From Ascidiaceihabitans sp023955215 (GTDB lineage Bacteria > Pseudomonadota > Alphaproteobacteria > Rhodobacterales > Rhodobacteraceae), in the NCBI GenBank assembly GCA_943788345.1, contig CALSPX010000001.1, positions 62,001-126,000 on the forward strand: DNA of 64,000 nt, read 5' to 3'. The notes under the pieces were generated by a model. It did not search any database, was not told the DNA's origin, and saw nothing but the letters and a program-made list of their open reading frames with translations. The translations under genes and the position numbers were made by a program. This document shows positions 7,932 through 16,857 of the stretch, in pieces (positions within the stretch are counted from its first letter, which is position 1; every line of letters starts with the position of its first letter).

Positions 7932-9239
7932 TTGACGATGGTCTCGTCTTTGACGAACATATTTGCCCACGCACGATCAATCAGTTCTGGTGTCATTTGA
8001 TAAGGAATGCCCTCAAACTCGCAGATCGAGATCATTTGATCGATTAGAAAGATTGGTTGGTAGTTTGCATATACATTGTCGATCGTTGGATATTTGACCT
8101 TCAAAAGATGGATTAACGCGGCTTCGTTCAATGGCATCTTCTTTTTCTTCGCAACCAAGGAGAAAATTTTCAGATAGTTGGCTTGATTTGGGCCGTCGAT
8201 TTTAATTTTGAAGAAAATTCGACGCAAAGCGGCTTGGTCAAAAATTTCATTCGGATGGAAGTTGGTTGAAAATATGACTCAATGTGTCGAACGGCACTTC
8301 GAATTTCTCGCCTGACTGCAGCGCTAGAATATCTTTGCTTTCTTCCAGTGGCACAATCCAACGGTTCACAAGCGATTGCGGTGATTCAGCCTGACGGCCA
8401 AGGTCATCGACGATAAAAATACCGCCAGTCGACTTCAACTGAAGAGGGGCCTGATAGGTTTTAGCGGTCGGGTTGTAAACGAGATCAAGCATGTCCAAGG
8501 ATAGCTCACCACCGGTGATAACGGTTGGGCGTTCACAGCACACATAGCGCGTGTCAAACTTACCAGATGTTCTGCGTAGCTTGGTTGGGTCGTCAACGTC
8601 GTCCTCAACTGAACTATGCACGATTGGATCGTAAACGGTAATCACCTGACCTGCATATTCGATTGCGCGTGGCACATATACTTTGTCACCAAGCGCGTCG
8701 CGGATACCGTTAGAAATACTGGATTTCCCGTTGCCTGGGGGACCATACATTAGGATTGATCGTCCAGCAGATACAGCAGGGCCTAAATTGCCGATAAGCT
8801 CATCAGGCAAAACAAGGTGGCCCATCGCATTCGTCAACATGTCACGGCTTACCATGAGGTTACGGATGGATTGGCGTTTCACCTGTTCACGGTAGACATC
8901 CAAAGGCACCGGCATTGCACCAAAATATTCAGACTGGGACAAGGCATCTAGGGCGCGGGCTTTGCCGGCGTCCGTCAACTGATATCCCATTTCATTTCCG
9001 TTGTTGGCATTCAAGGTACCCGTTGCTTCGACCAAACGCTGATCGCGGGCCATGTCTACCAACTCTTGGGTCACTTGAATGGGCAAGCATACTGCGGCAG
9101 CAAGTTCCGTGACCATATCCACGTTTTTTCGGAACATGGTTTTGATCAGGATGTCGCGCATCATGACGACGGGCAACTGCATTTCGTGTATTTGCTTGGG
9201 GGCAGGGGGTGCCATGACAGCAGTGGTCTGCATATTCAT
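7928..9239 (-). pseudogene. AAA-type ATPase at the end of the Tad locus (frameshifted)
   Basis: Two overlapping frames, 9239-8247 and about 8280-7928, make one protein of 436 residues when a single extra base near 8279 is removed. The reading then runs FDTL-VIFSTNFHP-NEIFDQAALRR without a break. Walker A is GPPGNGKSS (166-174) and Walker B is IFIVDD (274-279). Residues 25-100 look like a winged-helix region, and the C-terminus is helical. The start follows GAGGCAAAATA. The start of the next gene overlaps its stop. I do not know its exact role; ATPases of this kind sit beside roseobacter Tad genes. A sequencing error is as likely as a true mutation. Confidence 0.75.
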
Positions 9240-9325
9240 TATTTTGCCTCAACAGTTTTGCTTGGTTGAGCACTATCAACCTAATCGGTCAACAATATGG
9301 CTTGATAACGATTATTGTTTGGTTC

Positions 9326-9826
9326 TCAGTTGGATCCGTGAACCAATCCAAGAGCTAGATAACAAGCAAGCGTAGACGCCAGCGCAAGCCCCATCGGGAA
9401 TTTCTTGCCTTGATCCCAACTGAGCCAATGTGGTGCTAGACGGCGCAGAGGAGTGTGTTTTACCAAACGGTGAGCCGCGACAGAAGCCAACATGATGATG
9501 CAAAACAATGGTATCAGCATACGAACGTCACCCTGCGCGACAAACGGGGCAGCTACGGCGATAAATTTGCTGTCACCTGCACCCATTGCACCCGCTGCAT
9601 TTAAGATGATGCCGACCACCAATACTATGGCCAGTTGGGCGAGCCGCCATAGATAGACGTCAAACGGCAGTGCAATCAAGCCAATGGCTATGAATACGGC
9701 TCCCAAAGCGAGAACTGCCTGATTTGTGATGCGCATTTCGCGCATGTCCGTGAAAGCCACGTAAAGGCAGATTGGCAACACAAATGGCAGGAACCACAAG
9801 GCAGAGTATGTCGTAATAGTCATCAT
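9326..9826 (-). CDS. cpaA: Prepilin peptidase CpaA/TadV
   Basis: 166 residues, an integral membrane aspartyl protease (A24 family) that cleaves the leader of Flp-type prepilins. Both catalytic aspartates are visible: D27 in YVAFTDMRE and D85 in the GAGD of AMGAGDSKF. There are about five hydrophobic segments and no N-terminal methylase domain, as expected for the short Tad-type enzyme. It starts 3 bases after the TPR lipoprotein stop, so it is in the Tad operon. Its likely substrates are the two Flp pilins at 19512-20000. Confidence 0.88.
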   Translation of the reverse strand: MMTITTYSALWFLPFVLPICLYVAFTDMREMRITNQAVLALGAVFIAIGLIALPFDVYLWRLAQLAIVLVVGIILNAAGAMGAGDSKFIAVAAPFVAQGDVRMLIPLFCIIMLASVAAHRLVKHTPLRRLAPHWLSWDQGKKFPMGLALASTLACYLALGLVHGSN

Positions 9827-9829
9827 GGA

Positions 9830-10693
9830 TCAGCCGTTTTTGCTACCGTTGTCTAGAGCGCGTAACGAACGCACGGCCGCTTCAAAGTGTTGTGGATGCG
9901 TTTCAATCGCATCGCGCAGCAGGCTTTTACCGGTTTCGACATCACCTTGTTTCACGGCGGACAGTGCCATCGTGTGTAACAGTTGCGCACGTTCAGTTTG
10001 ATCCATTGGGATCACTGGCAAGGTATAGTTGCCTTGTGCGCTGCGGGCGAGAATGAGGTTATTTTTTGCAGTGAATAACCCCGGGTCCTGACGAACCGCA
10101 TCGCCAAACAATCGTTCGGCGGCTTTGAATTCGCCACGGCTCAGTTTCGAGTAACCCCAGTTGTTCATGATACTGCCAGGACGAGTTGTCAGGCCTGCAG
10201 CAGTTTCGTAGAAACTGTCGGCTTTTTTCCACTCTTTGTTGCTGTCAGCGATGATTGCTTCAAGGCGGTAGCGTTTGAATGTTTCGTGTGTCGGGGGGAC
10301 AGAGTCTAGTGTCTTTTCTGCACCAGCCCAGTTGCCAGAACGAACCATTGCGTCGGCAAGATCAACTTTGTCGTCCAAAGTTGATCCATCCATTTTCACC
10401 ACTTTACCAAATGCAATCTCTGCTTCGGTAAAGCGTTTTGCGCGTACCAAGCTTAGTGCCAAACCACGCTGAAAATCGATCCGTTTAGGGTCTTCCTTGA
10501 CGGAACGCTTGAAGTAATTCACCGCTTCATTTGGATCGGCAACGGTCAACATGACGTCAGTCAGGTTTGTCGCATCAACGACGTTTACGTCTTGAAATGC
10601 ACGCTCAACGGTATCATTGGCGTTCTTTTCCGCACACGCAGAAAGAAACACCAGTCCAGCCAATGCTGTAGAAACGAAAATAGTTTGGCGCAT
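9830..10693 (-). CDS. TPR-repeat lipoprotein of the Tad locus
   Basis: 287 residues. The signal MRQTIFVSTALAGLVFL and lipobox SAC give a lipidated Cys at about residue 20. From about residue 50 the protein is built from tetratricopeptide-like helices (AVNYFKRSVKEDPKR, AAERLFGDAVRQDP). Such proteins act as pilotins or assembly scaffolds in Tad secretion; it looks like a second, longer TadD paralogue. It is followed by cpaA after 3 bases and preceded by tadD with a 30-base gap. The ribosome binding site is AAAAGGACGC. Confidence 0.8.
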   Translation of the reverse strand: MRQTIFVSTALAGLVFLSACAEKNANDTVERAFQDVNVVDATNLTDVMLTVADPNEAVNYFKRSVKEDPKRIDFQRGLALSLVRAKRFTEAEIAFGKVVKMDGSTLDDKVDLADAMVRSGNWAGAEKTLDSVPPTHETFKRYRLEAIIADSNKEWKKADSFYETAAGLTTRPGSIMNNWGYSKLSRGEFKAAERLFGDAVRQDPGLFTAKNNLILARSAQGNYTLPVIPMDQTERAQLLHTMALSAVKQGDVETGKSLLRDAIETHPQHFEAAVRSLRALDNGSKNG

Positions 10694-10723
10694 TTTTGCG
10701 TCCTTTTTACTGCTCTGCCTCGG

Positions 10724-11296
10724 TCATGATGTTGCGCTGATTTGGTAGTCACTACCGCCGCGTCTCACCAATTTATATTTGTTATTTTGAGGATCAGTAT
10801 ACGCAGGATTTTCCGTTTTTGCGAGTGCTAAGAGCAAGTTGTCGCGAATTTGTGTGCTTTCACCGTTGTTAAGGGCAAATGCCTTGCGAAAAACCTGAAC
10901 GGCTTCGACGGTTTCGCCTTGCTCCATCAGGACGACACCAAGGTTATTCCAGATCTCTGCATATGCGTCATCGCGCAGGGAAGCCCGCCTGAGCAATCTT
11001 TCCGCTTCGCCCAAACGACCTAGTCCAAGATTAGCCGTGCCAAAACCTGCAAGGATTTCTGCGTTGACCCCACCGTTGGCAAGGGCGGCTCTAGAGAATG
11101 AGCGTAGCGCCAATTCGAACTCGCCGGCCTCAAGCAAGCGATGACCAACATCGACGCCGTCAACAGCCTCTTTGCGCTGATCAACTCCTGGAGCAAAAAC
11201 CCCGTCTTTGGACGCAGAAATGCCGCCTGAAGAACAGGCGGCAAGTCCGATGGTTAAGGTTGCTGCGAGCATCGCCCGCCAGCGGTTGGTTTTCAT
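10724..11296 (-). CDS. tadD: TadD-like TPR lipoprotein
   Basis: 190 residues. The signal MKTNRWRAMLAATLTI and lipobox LAAC are clear. TPR-like repeats occupy about residues 50-155 (GHRLLEAGEFELALRSF, EIWNNLGVVLMEQGE). In Tad systems TadD is a lipoprotein needed for secretin assembly or stability. It starts 2 bases after tadC. It is shorter than the lipoprotein that follows; the two are probably diverged duplicates. Confidence 0.8.
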   Translation of the reverse strand: MKTNRWRAMLAATLTIGLAACSSGGISASKDGVFAPGVDQRKEAVDGVDVGHRLLEAGEFELALRSFSRAALANGGVNAEILAGFGTANLGLGRLGEAERLLRRASLRDDAYAEIWNNLGVVLMEQGETVEAVQVFRKAFALNNGESTQIRDNLLLALAKTENPAYTDPQNNKYKLVRRGGSDYQISATS

Positions 11297-11298
11297 GG

Positions 11299-12289
11299 CT
11301 ATTGGCCACCCATATTATTCAACTTTGTAATGCCGTGGACCGATGGACCAACAAGAATGATCAATAGGGGCGGCACTGTTAACATCATTGTGGCAAGGGT
11401 CATCTTTGTTGGCAACTTGTTTGCGGCCTCTTCCGCCCGCATTACGCGTTTGTCACGCATCTCGCCTGCATAAACCCGTAAAGCATCCGCAATTGATGTA
11501 CCAAATGCCGTTGATTGTACCAAAACGGTCACAAATGACGACACGTCTTGAACGCCGCACCGTTCGCCCATGTCATTGAGAACCGTTTCTTTATCTTTAC
11601 CAGCCTTCATTTCGTAGGCGACAACGTCGAATTCTTCCGCGAGGGCAGGGTAAGAGGCATGTAGCTCTCTCGCGACACGAACAATGGACTGGTCCAGTGA
11701 TTGTCCCGCTTCGACACAAACCAACATCATATCCAGACTGTCAGGAAAGCCCGAAGTGATTTCTTCTTTGCGCGCTTCGACGCGGCGGGTGATCCAGTAT
11801 TGGGGGATGTAGTAACCAATGCCGCCAGGTCCAACTGTATACATGATCATTTTTTGGGTCGTGACCTCAGCGCCGTCAGCCGACAGAACCAAGCTAAAGT
11901 ATAGCACACCACCGATTAGGCCCAGAATCCCCAATACCAACTGGGCAAAGTGGAAATAATCGGACCGCATCTTTGGATTGATACCCCGCTTGACGCAGCT
12001 GAAGCTGGCGTTTGCCAAGTTCGGCGGTATCTTGTGGTTCCAAGAAACTGGCGAATTTGTCCAGCTGTTGGTTATGTCCACCTTGGCGCAACTTCTCTCG
12101 GTGCTGGTTGTCGTCAGTTTTACCTGACGCCGCCCGCTTCAGCTTTTCCATTGGGTCTTCGGGTTGACGCAACATCATGACAACAGTCAAGGCGACCATG
12201 ATTAGGCCCAATGCACCAGCAAGGATGATTGGTCCAATCGGACCTAACAGGTCCTGTATTGCCAAATTGATCGTGCTGAGGATTTCCAT
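11299..12289 (-). pseudogene. tadC: Tad inner-membrane platform protein TadC (frameshifted)
   Basis: Two frames, 12289 to about 11960 and about 11960-11299, join into a 329-residue T2SSF-family protein if one extra base near 11958-11959 (coding T in CGATTAT) is removed. The reading then passes QSKDAVR-YFHFAQL. An N-terminal membrane segment (PIGPIILAGALGLI) and a cytoplasmic linker precede the T2SF domain, which carries FPDSLDMMLVCVEAGQSL and ends with a hydrophobic pair. TadC with TadB forms the inner-membrane base on which the TadA ATPase works. It starts 11 bases after the tadB stop. The break lies in a T-run, so base-calling error is suspected. Confidence 0.8.
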
Positions 12290-12300
12290 ATTCTGTTTCC

Positions 12301-13263
12301 TTAGACTTTGATATTGGTCAGCATGCGCATGACGAAAAGGTTGACACCCAAGAACATGCCCACAGCTATACAGGCAGGAATGAAGACTTCGGATTCACGG
12401 ACTTCATCATAGTAGTGCGGATCGCCAAGATTGATCACAACCAGTGCGACAAGTGGGAAGGCGGATAGGAATTTACCTGACCATTTCGCCTCAGCTGTGA
12501 TAGCTTTGACGCGACGAAATAGGCGGAAGCGGGCACGTATAACTTGTGCGAGGCCAGCCAAAATTTCAGCCAAGTTACCACCAGCTTGCTGCTGAATCGT
12601 TACGGCCACAGCCAAAAATCGCATGTCTTGCATGTCCAGTCGCTCGGCCATGTCTTTCAAAGCCTCACCAACATCCCGTCCATACGCCGCTTCGTCCGCG
12701 ATCACACCAAACTCGGTTCCAAGCGGGTCTTGCACCTCTTTGGCAACGATCTGTACTGCGGATGCAAATGGATGCCCTACCTTCAAAGAACGTACCATCA
12801 GCTCAACAGCGTCAGGCAGTTGTTCTTCGATCATGGACATACGTTTATTGGCCTTGGACGAAATCCAGAAAAACACTGCACCAACGCCGATGACGATGGA
12901 TATGACAATCCTGACTGGCGTCTCAGTTTCTGTACCGACGCTTAAGCCGATAAATGCCACCGTGCTTAGACCGCCCATAACCATCAAAAGTTGCTGTGGC
13001 GTGAAAGCAATGGCTGCTTTTTGCGCTTTTGCAGCTAACAAAGAGTATAGTGGAATGCTTTTCGCGCTCATATGCTGGCGCATTTCTTTGCGCAGCTGGT
13101 CTAGTACTTCTTCGCGGCGGCCACCCTTGTTCAACATTTCCAGTCGGCGATTGACGCGACTGTTCATGCTGATGGATTTACCGAATGCCACCAGATACAG
13201 GCCTTCGACCAGCACAAGCACGCCGATAAAGATCAGGCCATAGATAATTGGTTCTGCACTCAT
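12301..13263 (-). CDS. tadB: Tad inner-membrane platform protein TadB
   Basis: 320 residues, T2SSF family, paired with TadC. The N-terminal membrane helix is PIIYGLIFIGVLVLVEGLYL, followed by a basic cytoplasmic stretch. Two more hydrophobic segments lie near residues 95-130. The T2SF core contains QLPDAVELMVRSLKVGHPF and a glycine-rich GGNLAEILAGLA. Two hydrophobic segments end the protein. The order cpaF-tadB-tadC is standard for Tad operons. The gap to cpaF is about 20 bases. Confidence 0.9.
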   Translation of the reverse strand: MSAEPIIYGLIFIGVLVLVEGLYLVAFGKSISMNSRVNRRLEMLNKGGRREEVLDQLRKEMRQHMSAKSIPLYSLLAAKAQKAAIAFTPQQLLMVMGGLSTVAFIGLSVGTETETPVRIVISIVIGVGAVFFWISSKANKRMSMIEEQLPDAVELMVRSLKVGHPFASAVQIVAKEVQDPLGTEFGVIADEAAYGRDVGEALKDMAERLDMQDMRFLAVAVTIQQQAGGNLAEILAGLAQVIRARFRLFRRVKAITAEAKWSGKFLSAFPLVALVVINLGDPHYYDEVRESEVFIPACIAVGMFLGVNLFVMRMLTNIKV

Positions 13264-13284
13264 GTCAGTCTCTCCTAAATGGCA

Positions 13285-14727
13285 TTATTGGGCTGCAACG
13301 GGTTCGTAAATTGCCGCAGGTAGGTCATAGCCCCACATGCGGAAACGTTCGGCATAGTGGCTACGGACACCGGTAGCAGTAAAATGGCCGATAATTTTGT
13401 TGTCTGGCGTCAAGCCAACCCGTTGATAGCGGAGGATTTCTTGCATCGAGATAACATCGCCCTCCATCCCGGTAATTTCGGTAATGGATGTCATGCGACG
13501 TGAACCGTCTTGAAGGCGAGAAGCCTGAACGATCAAGTTCACAGCCGATGAGATTTGCGAACGCACGGCTTTAAGTGGCATTTCGATACCTGCCATCGCG
13601 ATCATGTTCTCAAGACGTGAAACACCATCTCGCGCAGAGTTGGCGTGAATTGTGGTCATTGATCCATCGTGGCCGGTGTTCATGGCTTGCAACATGTCGA
13701 TAACTTCTTCGCCACGTGTTTCCCCAACAATAATGCGGTCAGGACGCATGCGAAGTGCGTTTTTCAAACAATCGCGTGGTGAAACTTCGCCTTTGCCCTC
13801 AACGTTTGGGGGACGGCTTTCCATACGACCCACGTGAGTTTGCTGAAGCTGAAGCTCGGCCGTATCCTCGATTGTTAGGATACGTTCATCGTTGTCGATG
13901 AATGAAGAAAGCGCGTTTAGGGTTGTTGTTTTACCAGAACCTGTACCACCCGATACGATGACGTTAAGACGCGTTGCGACAGCAGCCTGCAGATAGGCAG
14001 CCATTTCTTCCGTGAAGGCCCCAAAGTTTACTAGGTCATCAATGCCCAGTTTGTCCTTCTTAAATTTACGAATGGATACAAGGCTACCATCAACAGCAAC
14101 GGGTGGCACCATTGCGTTGAAACGAGAACCATCTTTCAAGCGCGCATCCACATATGGATTGCTTTCATCGACACGACGACCAACAGCGGAAACAATTTTG
14201 TCGATGATACGCATCAAGTGGCGTTCATCTTTAAACTTAATGTCCGTCAACTGCAGTTTACCATCGCGCTCAACAAAAATCTGTTGTGGGCCGTTTACCA
14301 AGATATCGTTCACAGTATCGTCTTGCAGCAAGGTCTCAAGCGGACCAAGCCCTGTCACTTCGTCGTACAGTTCTTTGTTCAGGATTTGGCGATCTTCCCG
14401 GTTAAGGATGATGGCTTTCTCTTCCAGGAACTCGCTGGTGATTGCTTGGATCTCTTGACGTAACTCTGTTTCACTTGCGTTTTCTAGTGCGGCAAGGTTC
14501 AGGCTATCCAATAATACGCGGTGCAATTCTAGCTTAAGATCGCCAATGCGGTCCTTGCGCTTGCGTTCTTTATCCATTGGAACAACTTGTGCAGCCGCTG
14601 CAGGTGAAGCTTTACGTGCAACTTTTGCAGCCGCTTCTGGGGTTGCGACCTTGGCCAATTCAGTAACCTTGGAAGGTTGCGCTGCAGCTGGTGCTGTCGC
14701 TGATGGTTTTTTATATTTCGAAAACAT
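13285..14727 (-). CDS. cpaF: Tad pilus assembly ATPase CpaF/TadA
   Basis: 480 residues. This is the secretion-superfamily hexameric ATPase that powers assembly of Flp pili. An Ala/Pro/Lys-rich N-terminal tail (1-55) comes first. Walker A is GGTGSGKTT (260-268), Walker B is RIIVGETRGEE (331-341) and the His box is TGHDGSMTTIHANS (351-364). EDTAELQL follows the Asp box position at about 287-294. The length and all catalytic motifs are intact. It is flanked by cpaE upstream and tadB downstream on the same strand. Confidence 0.95.
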   Translation of the reverse strand: MFSKYKKPSATAPAAAQPSKVTELAKVATPEAAAKVARKASPAAAAQVVPMDKERKRKDRIGDLKLELHRVLLDSLNLAALENASETELRQEIQAITSEFLEEKAIILNREDRQILNKELYDEVTGLGPLETLLQDDTVNDILVNGPQQIFVERDGKLQLTDIKFKDERHLMRIIDKIVSAVGRRVDESNPYVDARLKDGSRFNAMVPPVAVDGSLVSIRKFKKDKLGIDDLVNFGAFTEEMAAYLQAAVATRLNVIVSGGTGSGKTTTLNALSSFIDNDERILTIEDTAELQLQQTHVGRMESRPPNVEGKGEVSPRDCLKNALRMRPDRIIVGETRGEEVIDMLQAMNTGHDGSMTTIHANSARDGVSRLENMIAMAGIEMPLKAVRSQISSAVNLIVQASRLQDGSRRMTSITEITGMEGDVISMQEILRYQRVGLTPDNKIIGHFTATGVRSHYAERFRMWGYDLPAAIYEPVAAQ

Positions 14728-14747
14728 CGTAAATGCCCCGCTATTGG

Positions 14748-15984
14748 TTAGGCCGCTTTGGCTTGATCGTCGTTAAGTTGGTGGATCGAGGCAGCCAGTT
14801 TGGCGATCTCTTTACGCAACGGATTCTTCGGGGCTGTCATTGCCAAAGGCAGGCCATGATCGCTGCCTTGAGAAACAGGTTTGCCACCGTCGGGCAGTTG
14901 TAGCTCAATTGAAATATCCAAGTTTTCCGACATCCGTTTGATCCGGGTCTTACCGCTAAGATCGGTAAACTTCGGGGCACGGTTCACTGCATAGCGCAGT
15001 TTCTCAACGGGCAGCTCTTCGGACTGAAGAGCACGCTTGAACCGGAGTGTGTTTTGGGCAGAACGCATGTCTAGCTCTAAGGTCGCGAAATAGACGTGCG
15101 CTTCTTGAAGGACAGTTTCTGACCATTGCACCAATGTTGATGGCATATCGATAACAACATAGTCGAAATGACTGCGTGCCATAGCAATTACGCGCCCAAT
15201 ATCTTCTGGGGAAATCAGGTCGAGTGGTAGCATATCTGCTGGCGCAGTCAGGACTTCCATTTTGTCTTGGTAGGTCAACAAAGACTGGGCGAAAGCTCTC
15301 TTCATCCATGCTTTCTGTATCAGACAGCATTTCATAAACGACATCACGACGCGGCAAGTCTAGGAAGGTCGAAACCGCACCAAACTGTAAGTCGAAATCC
15401 AGCAGGCAAACTGAAGGAGACGTGTCGCCAGCAACGGTAGCAAGCTCCCATGCTAGGTTTACGGCAAGTGTGGTTGCACCGGTTCCGCCAGCCAATCCAT
15501 GAACTGCGAGAACAGCACCGTTTTTCTGTGAACCTGATTGCAAGATTGGTGCCGCTTGCTGTGTCACAACTGGAATTTCGGGTGCGCGAACGCGTTCGAT
15601 TGCTTGTGCCAATTCGCCTTCTGGCAGCGGATAGGGGACAAACTCGTCAGCCCCGTTGCGCAGCAATGAATGCAATGACGCCGGCGTTACGTCCTCGGCA
15701 ATCAAGATAACTTTGATATTGCGTTCTTTAGCGTGGGTGATGATCTCTGACATTAAGACAAGATTGTCTTCGTCTTCCTTGTCCATTGCCAATGCAAAGA
15801 ATTCCATCGCATCGGATTCGGGCTGTCTTAGAAAGGCCAATACCTCGCCAAAGCCTAGATCGCCCCAGCTTTCGCCAAGAACTGTTTCCATGTCTTCAAT
15901 CAATAAATCGAAGTTCTGCACATCACGACTGATAGTGCAGGCTACAATTGGCGCGGTTTGTGGTTGTGGCATTACACTGCTCAT
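14748..15984 (-). pseudogene. cpaE: Tad pilus localisation ATPase CpaE/TadZ (frameshifted)
   Basis: Two frames, 15984 to about 15292 and about 15291-14748, form one 411-residue CpaE/TadZ protein if one extra base is removed in the TTTC at 15291-15294; the reading then continues MDEESF-AQSLLTYQD. An atypical receiver-like domain (about 10-135) is followed by a ParA/MinD-like ATPase domain. Its P-loop is deviant, GGTGATT (166-172), without the usual lysine, and is followed by CLLDFDLQFG. TadZ-type proteins place the pilus at the cell pole. The homopolymer context makes base-calling error likely. Confidence 0.82.
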
Positions 15985-16154
15985 AGCCTAATCGTCCTTC
16001 ATTAAAGGCGAAGCAGATGAGCGGAATTATTCTCTTCTCATCTACGGTCGCCTATGCCGACCAAATCGGTCAGACATATTTGTCCTCTTGAAGAGAAGAT
16101 CGCAGGGAAGTTGGGCAGGATTGGGGCTAAAAGTGTCCCATTGTTGGGTATATT

Positions 16155-16188
16155 AGGACGATGACCATTAAAATGAGGTCATTGTCCT
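16155..16188 (-). terminator. Hairpin after the OmpA-like gene
   Basis: Bases 16155-16166 pair with 16177-16188 (12 bp, one G-U) around a 10-base A/T-rich loop. It begins 9 bases past the stop of the OmpA-like gene on the minus strand and is followed on that strand by AATATAC. It could attenuate read-through into cpaE. Confidence 0.55.
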
Positions 16189-16196
16189 ATCTTCTT

Positions 16197-16841
16197 CTAT
16201 TTGGTGTGAGCGTTGTCGGCGACGACACCGCTGTTCACATAGTCACGGTAAATGATCTGAGCGTATTTACCATCCAGCACGTTTTGGTGTGCTTTTACAA
16301 AACCGGTAACCTCTGTAACGGTGCGGCGGTTACGACGCTCGCGCCCATCGGTCACGATCAAAGGCTGTGTTTCCCCAAAGGACGCTACAGCTTCGAGGCG
16401 TGAACGGTTGATTCCCTGGGTTGTCAAATAATGGACAACGGCATTTGCACGCTGTTTGCCAAGGCCTTTGTTGTATCCAGAACCACCAACTGAATCGGTG
16501 TGGCCATACACGCGAAAATGAACTTCAGGGAACTGACGGATCCATTTGGCTTGTTCATTTAGCGTGTCGCGTGCACCTGCATCCAACGCCGCAGAATTGA
16601 AAGCAAAGTTGACAGTAGTCAGAACTTCGTTTGCAAATCTATTAGCTAAATCAAAGGTATACTGACGCTCGCCAGTATGAACCAACTGGTTGTTCAGGTT
16701 TGAGTTCCCAAAGGAACCAGTGTCAGCCAAGGCACCGGCTTCGCGGTAAAACTGAGTATACACAGCATCACTGCTGGGAGCACAGGCCGCAAGAGCGGTC
16801 AAGCTGACCGACAAACCTGCGATGCATATTTTTTTGCGCAT
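16197..16841 (-). CDS. OmpA-family lipoprotein of the Tad locus
   Basis: 214 residues from the ATG at 16841, which has AGGTCA upstream and starts a clear signal (MRKKICIAGLSVSLTAL, lipobox LAAC). The C-terminal ~110 residues are an OmpA-like peptidoglycan-binding domain: NFAFNSAALD, then VYGHTDSVGGSGYNKGL and the helix KQRANAVVHYL. It would anchor the outer-membrane part of the pilus machine to the cell wall. It lies just downstream of the secretin gene, where other alphaproteobacteria carry cpaD, and may do that job. That assignment is inference from position. Confidence 0.83.
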   Translation of the reverse strand: MRKKICIAGLSVSLTALAACAPSSDAVYTQFYREAGALADTGSFGNSNLNNQLVHTGERQYTFDLANRFANEVLTTVNFAFNSAALDAGARDTLNEQAKWIRQFPEVHFRVYGHTDSVGGSGYNKGLGKQRANAVVHYLTTQGINRSRLEAVASFGETQPLIVTDGRERRNRRTVTEVTGFVKAHQNVLDGKYAQIIYRDYVNSGVVADNAHTK

Positions 16842-16857
16842 AGTGACCTGCATTTTA

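Noticed and set aside
7928..9239. Programmed frameshifting in the Tad ATPase and the other broken genes
   Set aside because: There is no shared slippery sequence or downstream structure, the sites differ, and most lie in short homopolymers, which fits indel error better.
12623..13243. 206-residue plus-strand frame
   Set aside because: Antisense to tadB; Ser/Thr/Ile-rich shadow.
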